Shown piece after piece: positions 55,542-64,000 of a stretch of DNA of 64,000 bases. The DNA comes from DATEPR01 sp963780635 (GTDB lineage Bacteria > Actinomycetota > Actinomycetes > Mycobacteriales > Pseudonocardiaceae): contig CAWACW010000013.1 of NCBI GenBank assembly GCA_963780635.1, positions 434,001 through 498,000 on the forward strand, given 5' to 3'. Positions within the stretch are counted from its first letter, which is position 1. Each line of letters starts with the position of its first letter. The notes beneath the pieces are model-generated. The model did no database searches. It was not told where the DNA came from and saw nothing but the letters and a program-made list of their open reading frames with translations. Made by a program: the position numbers and the translations under genes.

Positions 55542-56528
55542 CTAGACCTCTGCTTCGAGCATCTCCGCTGTGACCGCCGATTCCGTGTCCGGTACGCCCA
55601 TGTCCTTGGCTCGCTTGTCGGCCATCGCCAGCAGCCGCCGGATCCGGCCCGCGACCGCGTCCTTCGTCATGGGCGGATCGGACAGCTGGCCCAGTTCCTC
55701 CAGCGAGGCCTGCCGGTTGGCCAGGCGCAACTGGCCCGCCGTGATCAGGTGCGTGGGGGCCTCCGAGCCCAGCAGGTCCAGTGCCCGCTCCACTCGCGCC
55801 GCCGCCGCCACGGCCGCGCGGGCCGAGCGGCGGAGGTTGGCGTCGTCGAAGTTGGCAAGGCGATTGGCGGTGGCCCGGACCTCGCGCCGCATCCGGCGCT
55901 CCTCCCAGGCCAGCACGCTGGAATGGGCACCCAGCCGGGTGAGCAGCGCACCGATGGCGTCGCCGTCCCGCACGACGACCCGGTCGGCGCCGCGTACCTC
56001 GCGCGACTTCGCCGCTATGCCCAGGCGCCGAGCGGCGCCGACCAACGCGAGTGCGGCCTCCGGGCCGGGGCAGGTGATCTCCAGCGCGCTGGACCTGCCG
56101 GGCTCGGTGAGTGAGCCGTGCGCCAGGAAGGCACCGCGCCAGGCGGCTTCGGCGTCGCACACACCACCCGACACGACCGGGGCAGGCAGGCCGCGCACCG
56201 GCCTGCCGCGCGGGTCGAGCAGGCCCGTCTGCCGTGCCAGGCCCTCGCCGTCGCGCACGACCCGGACCACGTACCGCGTTCCTTTGCGCAACCCGCCGGA
56301 CGTGATCACGTGCACGTCCGCCACGTGCCCGAACAGTTCGTGGATCTCCTTGCGCAGCAACCTCGCCACCGCGCCGGTGTCCACCTCCGCCTCGACGACC
56401 ACCCGGCCGCCCACGATGTGCAGACCACCGGCGAACCTCAGCAGCGACGCGATCATCGCGCGCCGGCAGCAGGTCTTGGTGACGGCCAACCGGCTCAACT
56501 CGTCCTTGACCTCAGCGGTCATGGCCAC
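55542..56528 (-). CDS. whiA: sporulation/cell-division regulator WhiA
   Basis: 328 residues from GTG 56528 (GGGGAGGAG upstream). The N-terminal LAGLIDADG-like part (VVSGGVCDAEAAWRGAFLAH, then GSLTEPGRSSALEITCPGPE) and the C-terminal HTH (QASLEELGQLSDPPMTKDAV, RIRRLLAMADKRA) are both complete. WhiA controls division and sporulation genes with WhiB in Streptomyces. It follows yvcK by 25 bp in the standard order. Confidence 0.95.
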   Translation of the reverse strand: MAMTAEVKDELSRLAVTKTCCRRAMIASLLRFAGGLHIVGGRVVVEAEVDTGAVARLLRKEIHELFGHVADVHVITSGGLRKGTRYVVRVVRDGEGLARQTGLLDPRGRPVRGLPAPVVSGGVCDAEAAWRGAFLAHGSLTEPGRSSALEITCPGPEAALALVGAARRLGIAAKSREVRGADRVVVRDGDAIGALLTRLGAHSSVLAWEERRMRREVRATANRLANFDDANLRRSARAAVAAAARVERALDLLGSEAPTHLITAGQLRLANRQASLEELGQLSDPPMTKDAVAGRIRRLLAMADKRAKDMGVPDTESAVTAEMLEAEV

Positions 56529-56553
56529 CGACGATCTCCTCCCCGTTTCCTCA

Positions 56554-57522
56554 CTACTCCCCCGACCGGCCGCCGATCGCGTCGAGCAGGCAGCCAGCCA
56601 GCGCAACAGGGTCATGCCGCTCTGGTTCCCCGGGCGCGGTCACCTTCGCCAGGTATGCCCGCGCCCCCACAGCTCCCGCCGACCGAACCAGCCGGTCGGG
56701 CGTCGGCACCGAGTCGACGTCGGCGATCACCGCGTCCACCCGCAGCCGAGGTGCGTGCTGGCAGAGTACGTCCAGATGCTGCTCGGTGGAGAATCCAGCG
56801 GTCTCCCCCGGTTGGGGGACCAGGTTCAGCACGACCACCTTCCGTGCCCGCGTCGTCACCAGCGCCTCGTGCAGCTCCGGCACCAGCAGATGCGGTAGCA
56901 CGCTGGTGAACCATGATCCAGGACCGAGCAGCACCACGTCCGCGTCGAGCACCGCGGCGACCGCGTCCGGGCACGCCGTGGGGGTCTCGTCCGGGTGGCC
57001 GGCCGGATGCAGCCGGATGCGTTCCACCCGACCGGGTGTCGTCGCGACGGCCACCTGGCCGCGAATCCGGCGTACCGCGGTCGGGTCGTGGTCCAGTCCG
57101 ATGACGTCAGCCTCGATGTCCAGCGGCTGATTGCTCATCGGCAGGATCCGGCCCTGGGTGCCCAGCAACCGACTCGCGGCGGCCAGCGCGGCCACCGGAT
57201 CGCCGAGTAATTCCAGCAGCGACGCCAGCACGAGGTTGCCGACCGCGTGCCCGGCCAGTGCCCCGTCGCCGCCGAACCGGTGGCCGAACACGGTCGGCCA
57301 CGGCGTCGCGTCGTCGTCGGCCAGCGCGAGCAGCGCCTTGCGCAGGTCACCGGGTGGCAGGCCGCCCAGCTCGCGGCGCAGCCGGCCGGACGAGCCACCG
57401 TCGTCGGCCACCGTCACCACGGCGGTGATGTCCGGGGTGATCGTGCGCAACGCGGTCAGCGTCGCGTGCAGGCCGTGGCCGCCGCCCAGCGCGACGGCCC
57501 TGACCGGTCGGCCGCCCGTCAT
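56554..57522 (-). CDS. yvcK: gluconeogenesis factor YvcK/CofD-like protein
   Basis: 322 residues. AVALGGGHGLHATLTALR is the nucleotide-binding start, and VTVADDGGSSGRLRRELGGL and GPGSWFTSVLPHLLVPEL are family motifs. It is related to CofD and binds UDP-sugars; it affects carbon use and cell-wall balance. It overlaps rapZ by four bases. Confidence 0.94.
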   Translation of the reverse strand: MTGGRPVRAVALGGGHGLHATLTALRTITPDITAVVTVADDGGSSGRLRRELGGLPPGDLRKALLALADDDATPWPTVFGHRFGGDGALAGHAVGNLVLASLLELLGDPVAALAAASRLLGTQGRILPMSNQPLDIEADVIGLDHDPTAVRRIRGQVAVATTPGRVERIRLHPAGHPDETPTACPDAVAAVLDADVVLLGPGSWFTSVLPHLLVPELHEALVTTRARKVVVLNLVPQPGETAGFSTEQHLDVLCQHAPRLRVDAVIADVDSVPTPDRLVRSAGAVGARAYLAKVTAPGEPERHDPVALAGCLLDAIGGRSGE

Positions 57523-58424
57523 TCCCTCCCCAGGTCCCGGTGCACGACCTTGACCGTCATCCGGTCCTCGGCCGCGAGTCTGCCGGACAGTTCCTCCGAG
57601 ATGGCCACGCTGCGGTGCTTGCCGCCGGTGCAGCCGACCGCCAGCGTCAGGTACCGCTTGCCCTCCCGCCGGTAGCCGGCACCGATCAGCCGCAGCAACT
57701 CGTGGTAACGGTCCAGGAACTCCTCTGCGCCTTCCTGGGACAGCACGTAGTTGCGCACGTCCCCGTCCAGGCCGGTCAGCTCGCGCAGTTCCGGGATCCA
57801 GAACGGGTTGGGCAGGAACCGCACGTCCATCACCAGGTCGGCGTCCATCGGCAGGCCGTACTTGTAGCCGAAGGACACCACCGTCACCCGGGTCCGGGCG
57901 GTGGTCTCGGTGCCGAACGCGTCCTCGATCTTGGCGCGCAGCTGGTGCACCGACAGCGCCGTGGTGTCCAGCACCAGGTCCGCCTGCTCGCGCAACGGCG
58001 TCAACAGGTGCCGCTCGGCCTCGATGCCGTCGGCCAGCCTGCCGTCGCCCTGCATCGGGTGCGTGCGCCTGACCTGCTCGAATCGCCGGATCAGCGCCGC
58101 GTCGGTGGCCTCCAGGAACAGCGTCCTCGGCTTGTAGCCGCGGGCGTCGAGATCCTTGATGATCGCGGCCAGGTCGTCGGTGAACGCCCTGCTGCGCACG
58201 TCCATGACGACCGCGACCTTGGTGATCGCGCCGCGCGCCTGGGCACCCAGCTCGACCATCGTCGCGACCAGCTCCGGTGGCAGGTTGTCCACCACGAACC
58301 AGCCGAGGTCCTCAAGGCACTTCGCCGCCGTGGACCGCCCCGCCCCGGACAGTCCCGTCACGACGGCGACCTCGACCCCCGATGCACCGGCCGCTCCGGA
58401 CGTAGGTCCGGACTCGTTAGTCAC
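57519..58424 (-). CDS. rapZ: RNase adapter RapZ-family ATPase
   Basis: 301 residues from GTG 58424 with GGGAGG upstream. VVTGLSGAGRSTAAKCLEDL is the Walker A region, and VGCTGGKHRSVAISEELSGR the C-terminal conserved motif. In enterobacteria RapZ steers small RNA decay; in actinomycetes the role is less clear. Its start overlaps the uvrC end. Confidence 0.93.
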   Translation of the reverse strand: MTNESGPTSGAAGASGVEVAVVTGLSGAGRSTAAKCLEDLGWFVVDNLPPELVATMVELGAQARGAITKVAVVMDVRSRAFTDDLAAIIKDLDARGYKPRTLFLEATDAALIRRFEQVRRTHPMQGDGRLADGIEAERHLLTPLREQADLVLDTTALSVHQLRAKIEDAFGTETTARTRVTVVSFGYKYGLPMDADLVMDVRFLPNPFWIPELRELTGLDGDVRNYVLSQEGAEEFLDRYHELLRLIGAGYRREGKRYLTLAVGCTGGKHRSVAISEELSGRLAAEDRMTVKVVHRDLGRE

Positions 58425-60533
58425 TCCCGCCTCCCACGTGTTCTTCGGCGCCCCTCGCGCCGGCATCCCCGCCTGTGCCGCCCGTCCTCCCGACCGACAA
58501 CACAGTGTGGACCGCCTCCGCGGTGTGCCGGCCCACGCCCGGCACTTCGCTGATCTCGTCCACAGTCGCCGAGGCAAGTCGCTTCAGCGACCCGAAGTGT
58601 TTCAGCAAAGCACTGCGTCGCGCTTGCCCGAGTCCCGGAATCTCGTCCAACGCCGACGACGTCATCCGCTTGGAGCGCTTCTGCCGGTGGTAGGTGATGG
58701 CGAACCGGTGCGCCTCGTCGCGCACGCGCTGCAACAGGTACAGCGCCTCGCTGGTGCGCGGCAGGATCGCCGGGTCGGGGTCGCCGGGCAGCCAGACCTC
58801 CTCCAGCCGCTTGGCCAGGCCGACGATGGCCACGTCGGTGATGCCCATCCTGGCGAGCACGTCGGAGGCGGCCTCGACCTGTGGTGCGCCACCGTCCACG
58901 ACGTACAGGTTGGGCGGGTAGGCGAACCTGCGCGGCCGGCCGGTGGTCGGATCGATACCGCCCCGCTCGACCGGCGCCTCGCCGTTGGCCTCGCCGTGGC
59001 CTCGCTGTCGGTCTCGCCGTCGGTCTCGCCGTTGGTCACGCCGGCGGCCTCGCTGTCGGACCGGCCGTCCGACTCGCTGATGGACTCGGGCTGGGTCTCG
59101 TGCTGGTAGCGGGCGAAGCGGCGGCGGGTGACCTCGGCGATGGAGCCGACGTCACCGCCTTCGGCACCCTCGCGGATGGCGAAGCGGCGGTACTCGGACT
59201 TGCGGGCGATGCCGTCCTCGAACACCACCAGCGAGGCGACCACGTCGCTGCCCTGCACGTGACTGACGTCGACGCACTCGATGCGCAGCGGGGCCGTCCG
59301 CAGGCCGAGCGCGTCCTGCAGTTCCTGCAGCGCGGCCGACCGGGCGGTCAGGTCACCGGCCCGGCGCAGCTTGTGCTGGGCGAAGGATTCACCCGCGTTG
59401 CGCGCCACGGTCTCCAGCAGCGCCCGCTTGTCGCCGCGCTGCGGCACCCGCAGGTTCACCCGGGCACCACGCAGCCCGGACAGCCAGTCGGCCAGGGCGT
59501 CCGCGTCCGAGGGCAGCTCGGGCACCAGCACCTCGCGCGGCACCGGGCTGCCGCCCGCGTCGGCCTGCTCGGCCAGCGCCGCCTGCTCGCCGTAGAACTG
59601 GCTGACGAACCGGGACACCAGCCACGCCTCGCCGGTGTCGGCGGAGTCGACGTCGGCGACCTTGTCGATCACCCAGCCGCGCTGCCCGCGCACCCGGCCG
59701 CCGCGCACGTGGAAGACCTGCACCGCGGCTTCCAGCTCGTCCTGGGCGAACGCGACGACGTCGGCGTCGGTGCCGTCACCCAGCACCACTGCCTGCTTCT
59801 CCAGAGCCCGGCGCAGCGCCCCGACGTCGTCGCGCAGCCGGGCGGCCCGCTCGAACTCCAGCTCGTCGGACGCGGCGCGCATCTCGCGTTCCAGCCGCTT
59901 GACCATGGCATCGGTCCGGCCGGCCAGGAAGTCGCAGAAGTCCAGCACGATGTCGCGGTGCTCGTCCTCGGTGACGCGGCCGACGCACGGTGCCGAGCAC
60001 TTGTCGATGTAGCCGAGCAGGCAGGGCCTGCCCATCTGGCCGTGCCTGCGGAACACGCCTGCCGAGCAGGTGCGGGCCGGGAACACCCGCAGCAGCAGGT
60101 CGAGGGTCTCCCGGATGGCCCACGCGTGGGCGTACGGGCCGAAGTAGCGCACGCCCTTGCGGCGCGGGCCCCGGTAGACGTGCAGGCGCGGGAACTGCTC
60201 GTAGAGCGTCACGGCGAGTACCGGGTAGGACTTGTCGTCGCGGTAGCGGACGTTGAACCGCGGGTCGAACTCCTTGATCCAGTTGTATTCGAGCTGCAGC
60301 GCCTCGACCTCGGTGGTGACGACCGTCCACTCGACGCTCGCGGCCGTGGTGACCATCTGCCGGGTGCGCGGATGCAGCCCGGAGAGGTCGGCGAAGTACG
60401 AGTTCAGCCGGCTGCGCAGGTTCTTGGCCTTGCCGACGTAGATCACTCGCCGGTTCGCGTCCCGGAACTTGTACACGCCGGGTGCCTCGGGAATGGTGCC
60501 TGGCGCTGGGCGATAGGTCGACGGGTCGGCCAC
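58417..60533 (-). pseudogene. uvrC: excinuclease ABC subunit C, frameshifted as given
   Basis: UvrC makes both cuts in nucleotide excision repair. The first frame has the GIY-YIG nuclease (PGVYKFRDANRRVIYVGKAK), a UvrBC segment (LEREMRAASDELEFERAARL) and the start of the RNase H-like domain. The second frame carries VDGGAPQVEAASDVLARMG and the C-terminal HhH pair (LDEIPGLGQARRSALLKHFG). The break is inside a 12-bp repeat tract at 58975-59033, where the fourth unit has 11 bases. Adding one base gives 705 residues. A sequence error or a recent deletion are both possible. Confidence 0.88.
58975..59033 (-). repeat. 12-bp tandem repeat inside uvrC with one 11-bp unit
   Basis: On the coding strand five units of the type NACGGCGAGACC or NACGGCGAGGCC follow each other. 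Unit 4 (58987-58997) is one base short, which shifts the frame. The tract encodes acidic repeats (NGETDGETDSEA) in a spacer that is variable in UvrC proteins. Confidence 0.8.
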
Positions 60534-60589
60534 TCGTCCACCCTACGTCCCTGCCCGGACATGTCAGGCGACGGTGGCAGGCTGGGCGG

Positions 60590-61357
60590 GTGCATACCTC
60601 CGCGTTGATCGACACGCTGCGTACCCAGGGCGAGTCGCTGGCCGACACGGCGGCGGCCACCGAGCTGACCGCCCCCGTGCCGACCTGCCCCGGCTGGACG
60701 CTGCGGGACCTGTTGTTGCACGTCGGCGGCGTGCACAGATGGGCGGCAACGGTGGTGCGGGAGCGCCGCGCCGCACCCGTCGTCATCGACCAGCCCTACG
60801 ACATCGTCGACGAGCTGCCCGATGACGACGGGCTGGTGGCGTGGTTCCGCGATGGGCACGCCGACCTGGTGGCCACCCTGCGCGCCGCGCCCGGGGACGT
60901 GGCGTGCTGGTCGTTCCTGCCCGCGTCCTCGCCGCTGGCGTTCTGGGCCCGGCGGCAGGCGCACGAGACGGCCGTGCACCGGGCGGACGCCGACGCGGCC
61001 GCACGGCGGGCACCGGCGCCGATCGAGCCCGCGGCGGCCGAGGACGGCATCGACGAGCTGCTCACGTGCTTCGTGGCCAACCGCAACCGGCGGCTGCGGG
61101 ACAAGACGGGCTGGACGCTGCGGATGCACGCGACGGACGTGGACGCGCGCTGGCTGGTGCGGGTCGGGCCCGAGCTGCCGCAGGCCGAGCGGGTCGACGC
61201 GGGCGTCCACGCGGACGTCACGGTGGCAGGGCAGGCCGCTGTGCTCTACCTGGCGCTGTGGAACCGGCGGCCCTGGGACCGGCTGACCGTCACCGGGTCG
61301 ACGGCGGCGGAGCTGGCCGACCGGTGGTCCTCAGGCGTGCACGTCCGCTGGTCCTAG
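60590..61357 (+). CDS. maleylpyruvate isomerase-family (mycothiol-dependent) protein
   Basis: 255 residues from GTG 60590. VPTCPGWTLRDLLLHVGGVH is the DinB-fold N-terminal motif with the metal His, and ARRQAHETAVHRADAD carries the other His residues. The C-terminal SCP2-like part (DVTVAGQAAVLYLALWNRRP) is typical. Members use mycothiol, the actinobacterial thiol. Substrate unknown. Its 3' end overlaps the convergent Rieske gene by 27 bp. Confidence 0.85.
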   Translation: MHTSALIDTLRTQGESLADTAAATELTAPVPTCPGWTLRDLLLHVGGVHRWAATVVRERRAAPVVIDQPYDIVDELPDDDGLVAWFRDGHADLVATLRAAPGDVACWSFLPASSPLAFWARRQAHETAVHRADADAAARRAPAPIEPAAAEDGIDELLTCFVANRNRRLRDKTGWTLRMHATDVDARWLVRVGPELPQAERVDAGVHADVTVAGQAAVLYLALWNRRPWDRLTVTGSTAAELADRWSSGVHVRWS

Positions 61358-61777
61358 CAGGACCTTGCCCGCCTCGACGGTGATCGGCACCGCGGCCAGA
61401 CCGTGCGGCGCCGGGCCGCGCAGCAGCGCGCCCGTGGTGGCGTTGAACTGGCTGCCGTGCGCGGGGCAGGTGATCACGTTGCCGTGCGGTGGGCCGACCT
61501 TCGCGCCCGCGTGCGGGCAGGTCGGGTTGAAGGCCCGGACCTCACCCGCCTGCGGCTGGGTGAGCAGGACCAGGCCGTTGGTGCCCGCGTCGACGAGCGC
61601 ACCGCCACCGACGGGGACCTGGCTGACCTTCGCCAGCACCGCACCCCGCTTGGCGTTGCCCGCGCCACCCTCGCGCACCGGCTCGCAGGCCGACAGCACG
61701 ACCGGCGCGACAAGGCCGAGCGCCAACCCGCACAGCAACTGACGGCGGTTCGGTCCCCGGGTGCTGTCCTCGGTCAC
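61331..61777 (-). CDS. Tat-exported Rieske [2Fe-2S] lipoprotein
   Basis: 148 residues. NRRQLLCGLALGLVAPVVLS followed by AC gives a twin-arginine signal and lipobox, so a lipid-anchored protein outside the membrane. The Rieske boxes are CPHAGAKVG and CPAHGSQFN. It could be an electron carrier of the cell surface; partner unknown. It overlaps the PH-like gene by four bases upstream. Confidence 0.87.
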   Translation of the reverse strand: MTEDSTRGPNRRQLLCGLALGLVAPVVLSACEPVREGGAGNAKRGAVLAKVSQVPVGGGALVDAGTNGLVLLTQPQAGEVRAFNPTCPHAGAKVGPPHGNVITCPAHGSQFNATTGALLRGPAPHGLAAVPITVEAGKVLLGPADVHA

Positions 61778-62238
61778 TCGCTCGCCTGCTCGGCGGTGGC
61801 GAACTTCCGGTGCAGCGCCCGCAGTTCGCGGATCGCCAGCACAGCGCGCTCGCGGTCCGCCGCCTGGATCGCCACCATCGGCACGTACTCGTCGGCGGGC
61901 AGCTCCAGCCGGGCCCACGGCGCACCGTCCGGGAAGCCGACCGACCGGATCACCGACCACGGCACGGTCTGGCCCCACAGCGCGTTGCGTACCTGGACGC
62001 CCTGGGAATCGGCCACCACCCTCGGCCGGACGAACACGAGCGTGCCCAGGGCGAGGGCGACGCCGATGGCCGCCAGCGACACCTGGTCGGGCGTGTCGAA
62101 CCGGACGCCGGTGGCACTGTCCTTGAGCAGGAAGGCCACCACGAAGAACACCACGACCAGCCCGGCGGCCACCGGGATGACGACGTAGCGCACCTTGTGC
62201 GGCCGCACCACCAGCGACTCGGACACGTCCGCGCTCAT
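61774..62238 (-). CDS. PH-domain membrane protein (Rv1417-like)
   Basis: 154 residues from ATG 62238. Two membrane helices (VVIPVAAGLVVVFFVVAFLL and VSLAAIGVALALGTLVFV) precede a PH-like domain (VVADSQGVQVRNALWGQTVP, WSVIRSVGFPDGAPWARLEL). It starts on the ribH stop (ATGA), and the same pair is seen in mycobacteria. Function unknown; a link to riboflavin is only by position. Confidence 0.8.
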   Translation of the reverse strand: MSADVSESLVVRPHKVRYVVIPVAAGLVVVFFVVAFLLKDSATGVRFDTPDQVSLAAIGVALALGTLVFVRPRVVADSQGVQVRNALWGQTVPWSVIRSVGFPDGAPWARLELPADEYVPMVAIQAADRERAVLAIRELRALHRKFATAEQASE

Positions 62239-62735
62239 GAGAATCCCCGCTCCGTCCACGGCTGCCGCAGCCCACGCAGCACCAGCGCGGCCTCCAGGGC
62301 CGCCACGCAGGCGTCGAAGCCCTTGTCCTCCGCCGACTCGGGCAGCCCGCAGCGGTCCAGTGCCTGCTGCTCGGTGTCACACGTGAGCACGCCGTTGCCG
62401 ATCGGTGTCGACTCGTCCAGCGAGACCCTGGCCAGGCCCGAGGTGAGCGCGTCGCACACGTACTCGAAGTGCGGCGTGCCACCACGGATCACGGCGCCCA
62501 GGGCCACGACCGCGTCGTGGTGCTTGGCCAGCGCCTGTGCGATCACCGGCAGCTCGACCGAACCCGCGACGCGGACCACCGTCGGCTCCTCGATGCCTGC
62601 CTCGGCTGCCGCCGCCACGGCCCGCACCAGCAGCGCGTCGGTGATCTTCTCGTGCCACCGTGCCGCGACGATGCCCAGCCGCAGACCCTCGCAGCCCGGC
62701 ACCTCGGCCGTCGCCGGCCGGCCTTCGCCGCTCAC
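62235..62735 (-). CDS. ribH: 6,7-dimethyl-8-ribityllumazine synthase
   Basis: 166 residues. GIVAARWHEKITDALLVRAV, VRVAGSVELPVIAQALAK and GAVIRGGTPHFEYVCDA with the catalytic His are family motifs. It makes the direct riboflavin precursor from the RibBA products. About 120 bp separates it from ribBA upstream. Confidence 0.95.
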   Translation of the reverse strand: MSGEGRPATAEVPGCEGLRLGIVAARWHEKITDALLVRAVAAAAEAGIEEPTVVRVAGSVELPVIAQALAKHHDAVVALGAVIRGGTPHFEYVCDALTSGLARVSLDESTPIGNGVLTCDTEQQALDRCGLPESAEDKGFDACVAALEAALVLRGLRQPWTERGFS

Positions 62736-62858
62736 GCCGACTCCTCGCCGGCGCTCGTCGGACGCATTCGCGAACGCGCGGTCCTGTGTGGCTCGCTCGC
62801 AAGTTCGTTCACTTCTGCTGTTTCTCCTTGGTCACTACAGCGTCACCGGGCGACGCCG

Positions 62859-64000
62859 TCAGCTCTGTTCCTCGGCGGCACCCGCCGGTGCGGGCTCGTA
62901 GTCGTCGAGGTTGTCCAGTTCGTGGCCCATGCGGTCGCGCTTGGTGCGCAGGTACCGCAGGTTCTCCGGGTTGGGCGAGATGGGCAGCGGCACGCGGTCC
63001 ACCACGCGCAGCCCGTAGCCCTGCAGGGCCACCCGCTTGGCCGGGTTGTTGGTCAGCAGCCGCATCGACTTCACGCCCAGGTCGCACAGGATCTGCGCGC
63101 CGGTGCCGTAGTCGCGGGCGTCGGCGGGCACGCCCAGCGCCAGGTTCGCGTCCACGGTGTCGTGGCCGTCGTCCTGCAGTTGGTAGGCCTGCAGCTTGTG
63201 CAGCAGGCCGATGCCGCGGCCCTCGTGGCCACGCACGTAGAGCACCACTCCCCTGCCCTCGGCCGCGACCACCGCCATCGCCGCGTCCAGCTGCGGGCCA
63301 CAGTCGCAGCGCAGCGAGCCGAACACGTCACCGGTGAGGCACTCGGAGTGCACCCGCACCAGGATGTCCTCGCCGTCGCCGACCTCGCCGTACACGAGGG
63401 CGACGTGCTCGATGCCGTCGAGCAGGCTGTCGTAGCCGACCGCGCGGAACGTGCCGTGCGCGGTCGGGATGCGGGCCTCGGCGACGCGCGCTACCTGCTT
63501 CTCGGTGCGCCGCCGGTAGGCGATCAGCTGGGCGATGCTGATCAGCGTGAGGTCGTGCTCGGCGGCGAAGATGCCCAGCTCCTCGCGCCGGGCCATGTCG
63601 CCCTCGTCCTTCTGGCTGACCATCTCGCACAGCACGCCGGCGGGCCGCAGGCCGGCCAGCCGGGCCAGGTCCACGGCGGCCTCGGTGTGACCGGGCCTGC
63701 GCAGCACGCCGCCTTCCTTGGCGCGCAACGGAACCACGTGTCCGGGCCGGGTGAAGTCCGGCGGCCGGGAGTTCGCGTCGGCGAGCATCCGCATCGTCAG
63801 CGCGCGATCGGTGGCCGAGATGCCGGTCGTGGTGCCTTCCCGCGCGTCCACGGTGACCGTGTACGCGGTGCCCCTGCGGTCCTGGTTGGTGTGGTACATC
63901 GGGGGCAGATCGAGTCGGTCGCAGTCGGACTCGAGCAGCGGCACGCAGATGTACCCGGACGTGTAGCGGACCATGAACGCGACCAGCTCCGGCGTCGCCT
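62859..64000 (-). CDS. ribBA: bifunctional 3,4-dihydroxy-2-butanone-4-phosphate synthase / GTP cyclohydrolase II (5' end outside window)
   Basis: Partial: about 380 residues to the stop are present, and the reading frame stays open to the right end (ATPELVAFM before VRYTSGYICV). The RibB part has HTEAAVDLARLAGLRPAGVL and CEMVSQKDEGDMAR. The GCH II part has the zinc cysteines in CLTGDVFGSLRCDCGPQ and the motif GHEGRGIGLLHKLQAYQL. Only the first about 40-50 residues of RibB are missing. It feeds both branches of riboflavin synthesis. Confidence 0.95.
   Translation of the reverse strand, partial: ATPELVAFMVRYTSGYICVPLLESDCDRLDLPPMYHTNQDRRGTAYTVTVDAREGTTTGISATDRALTMRMLADANSRPPDFTRPGHVVPLRAKEGGVLRRPGHTEAAVDLARLAGLRPAGVLCEMVSQKDEGDMARREELGIFAAEHDLTLISIAQLIAYRRRTEKQVARVAEARIPTAHGTFRAVGYDSLLDGIEHVALVYGEVGDGEDILVRVHSECLTGDVFGSLRCDCGPQLDAAMAVVAAEGRGVVLYVRGHEGRGIGLLHKLQAYQLQDDGHDTVDANLALGVPADARDYGTGAQILCDLGVKSMRLLTNNPAKRVALQGYGLRVVDRVPLPISPNPENLRYLRTKRDRMGHELDNLDDYEPAPAGAAEEQS

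Noticed and set aside
55075..55545. 157-codon open frame between gap and whiA
   Set aside because: Arg/Pro/His-rich, no homology recognised, no ribosome site, and a competing frame exists on the other strand.
62736..62858. FMN riboswitch upstream of ribH
   Set aside because: Only about 120 bp and no conserved FMN-element motifs found by eye.

Overview
The window comes from the chromosome of a high-GC actinomycete, most likely a member of the Pseudonocardiales. The evidence is roughly 70% GC, many GTG starts, GTGA/ATGA start-stop overlaps, and actinobacterial marker genes (rbpA, whiA, an acVLRF1-type protein, mptB, mycothiol-type proteins). Conserved blocks appear in the same relative order as in Mycobacterium tuberculosis between about Rv1415 and Rv1473. 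These are ribBA-ribH-PH protein, uvrC-rapZ-yvcK-whiA-gap-pgk-tpiA-secG, pgl-opcA-zwf-tal-tkt-ctaB, ctaA-ABC transporter-mptB-sufR-sufBDCSUT, and an ABC-F ATPase with a small HTH protein. Lineage-specific islands interrupt this backbone. The correspondence is recalled from knowledge of that genome, not computed here.

Layout. 1-5.7 kb: small HTH protein, ABC-F ATPase, acVLRF1, an XRE regulator and dgt. 6.0-7.7 kb: an EAL-CBS-GGDEF protein. 7.8-13.3 kb: an iron-box-controlled four-gene NRPS-independent siderophore operon with the vibrioferrin order pvsA-B-D-E but no exporter. 13.4-15.8 kb: a secreted S53 peptidase and a GNAT protein. 15.8-19.1 kb: an alkylation-damage island with an ECF sigma factor, an MGMT-like/Ada-zinc fusion, AlkB and a PF09859-type 2OG oxygenase. 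The sigma gene and the oxygenase gene carry the same promoter-like element at exactly the same distance from the start codon. 19.5-20.6 kb: a noncoding GC-rich repeat array next to a DinB-like gene. 21.2-28.1 kb: the suf Fe-S assembly operon under SufR, with a mycobacterial-type SufR site over the sufR start. 28.1-33.5 kb: mptB, an ABC transporter, a VOC protein and ctaA. 33.5-37.4 kb: MarR-like, rhomboid-like, two-TM, cupin-like and HD-domain genes. 37.4-47 kb: ctaB, then a pentose-phosphate operon tkt-tal-pgi-zwf-opcA-pgl. 47-51 kb: MerR/methyltransferase pair, MauE-like and PH-like membrane proteins and an orphan histidine kinase. 51-64 kb: rbpA, secG, lower glycolysis genes, whiA-yvcK-rapZ-uvrC, a maleylpyruvate-isomerase-like gene, a Tat/Rieske lipoprotein and riboflavin genes. 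ribBA runs off the right end.

Five conserved genes (sufU, the ABC ATPase, the ABC permease, ctaA, uvrC) each carry one frameshift as given. Several are normally essential or single copy, so base-level sequence error is the simplest explanation. They are marked as broken but probably functional in the organism.

The most notable system is the 15.8-19.1 kb island. It looks like an alkylation response in which an ECF sigma factor replaces the AraC-type activator half of Ada. The MGMT domain has lost the usual DNA-flipping residues, while the Ada-type cysteine site is intact.
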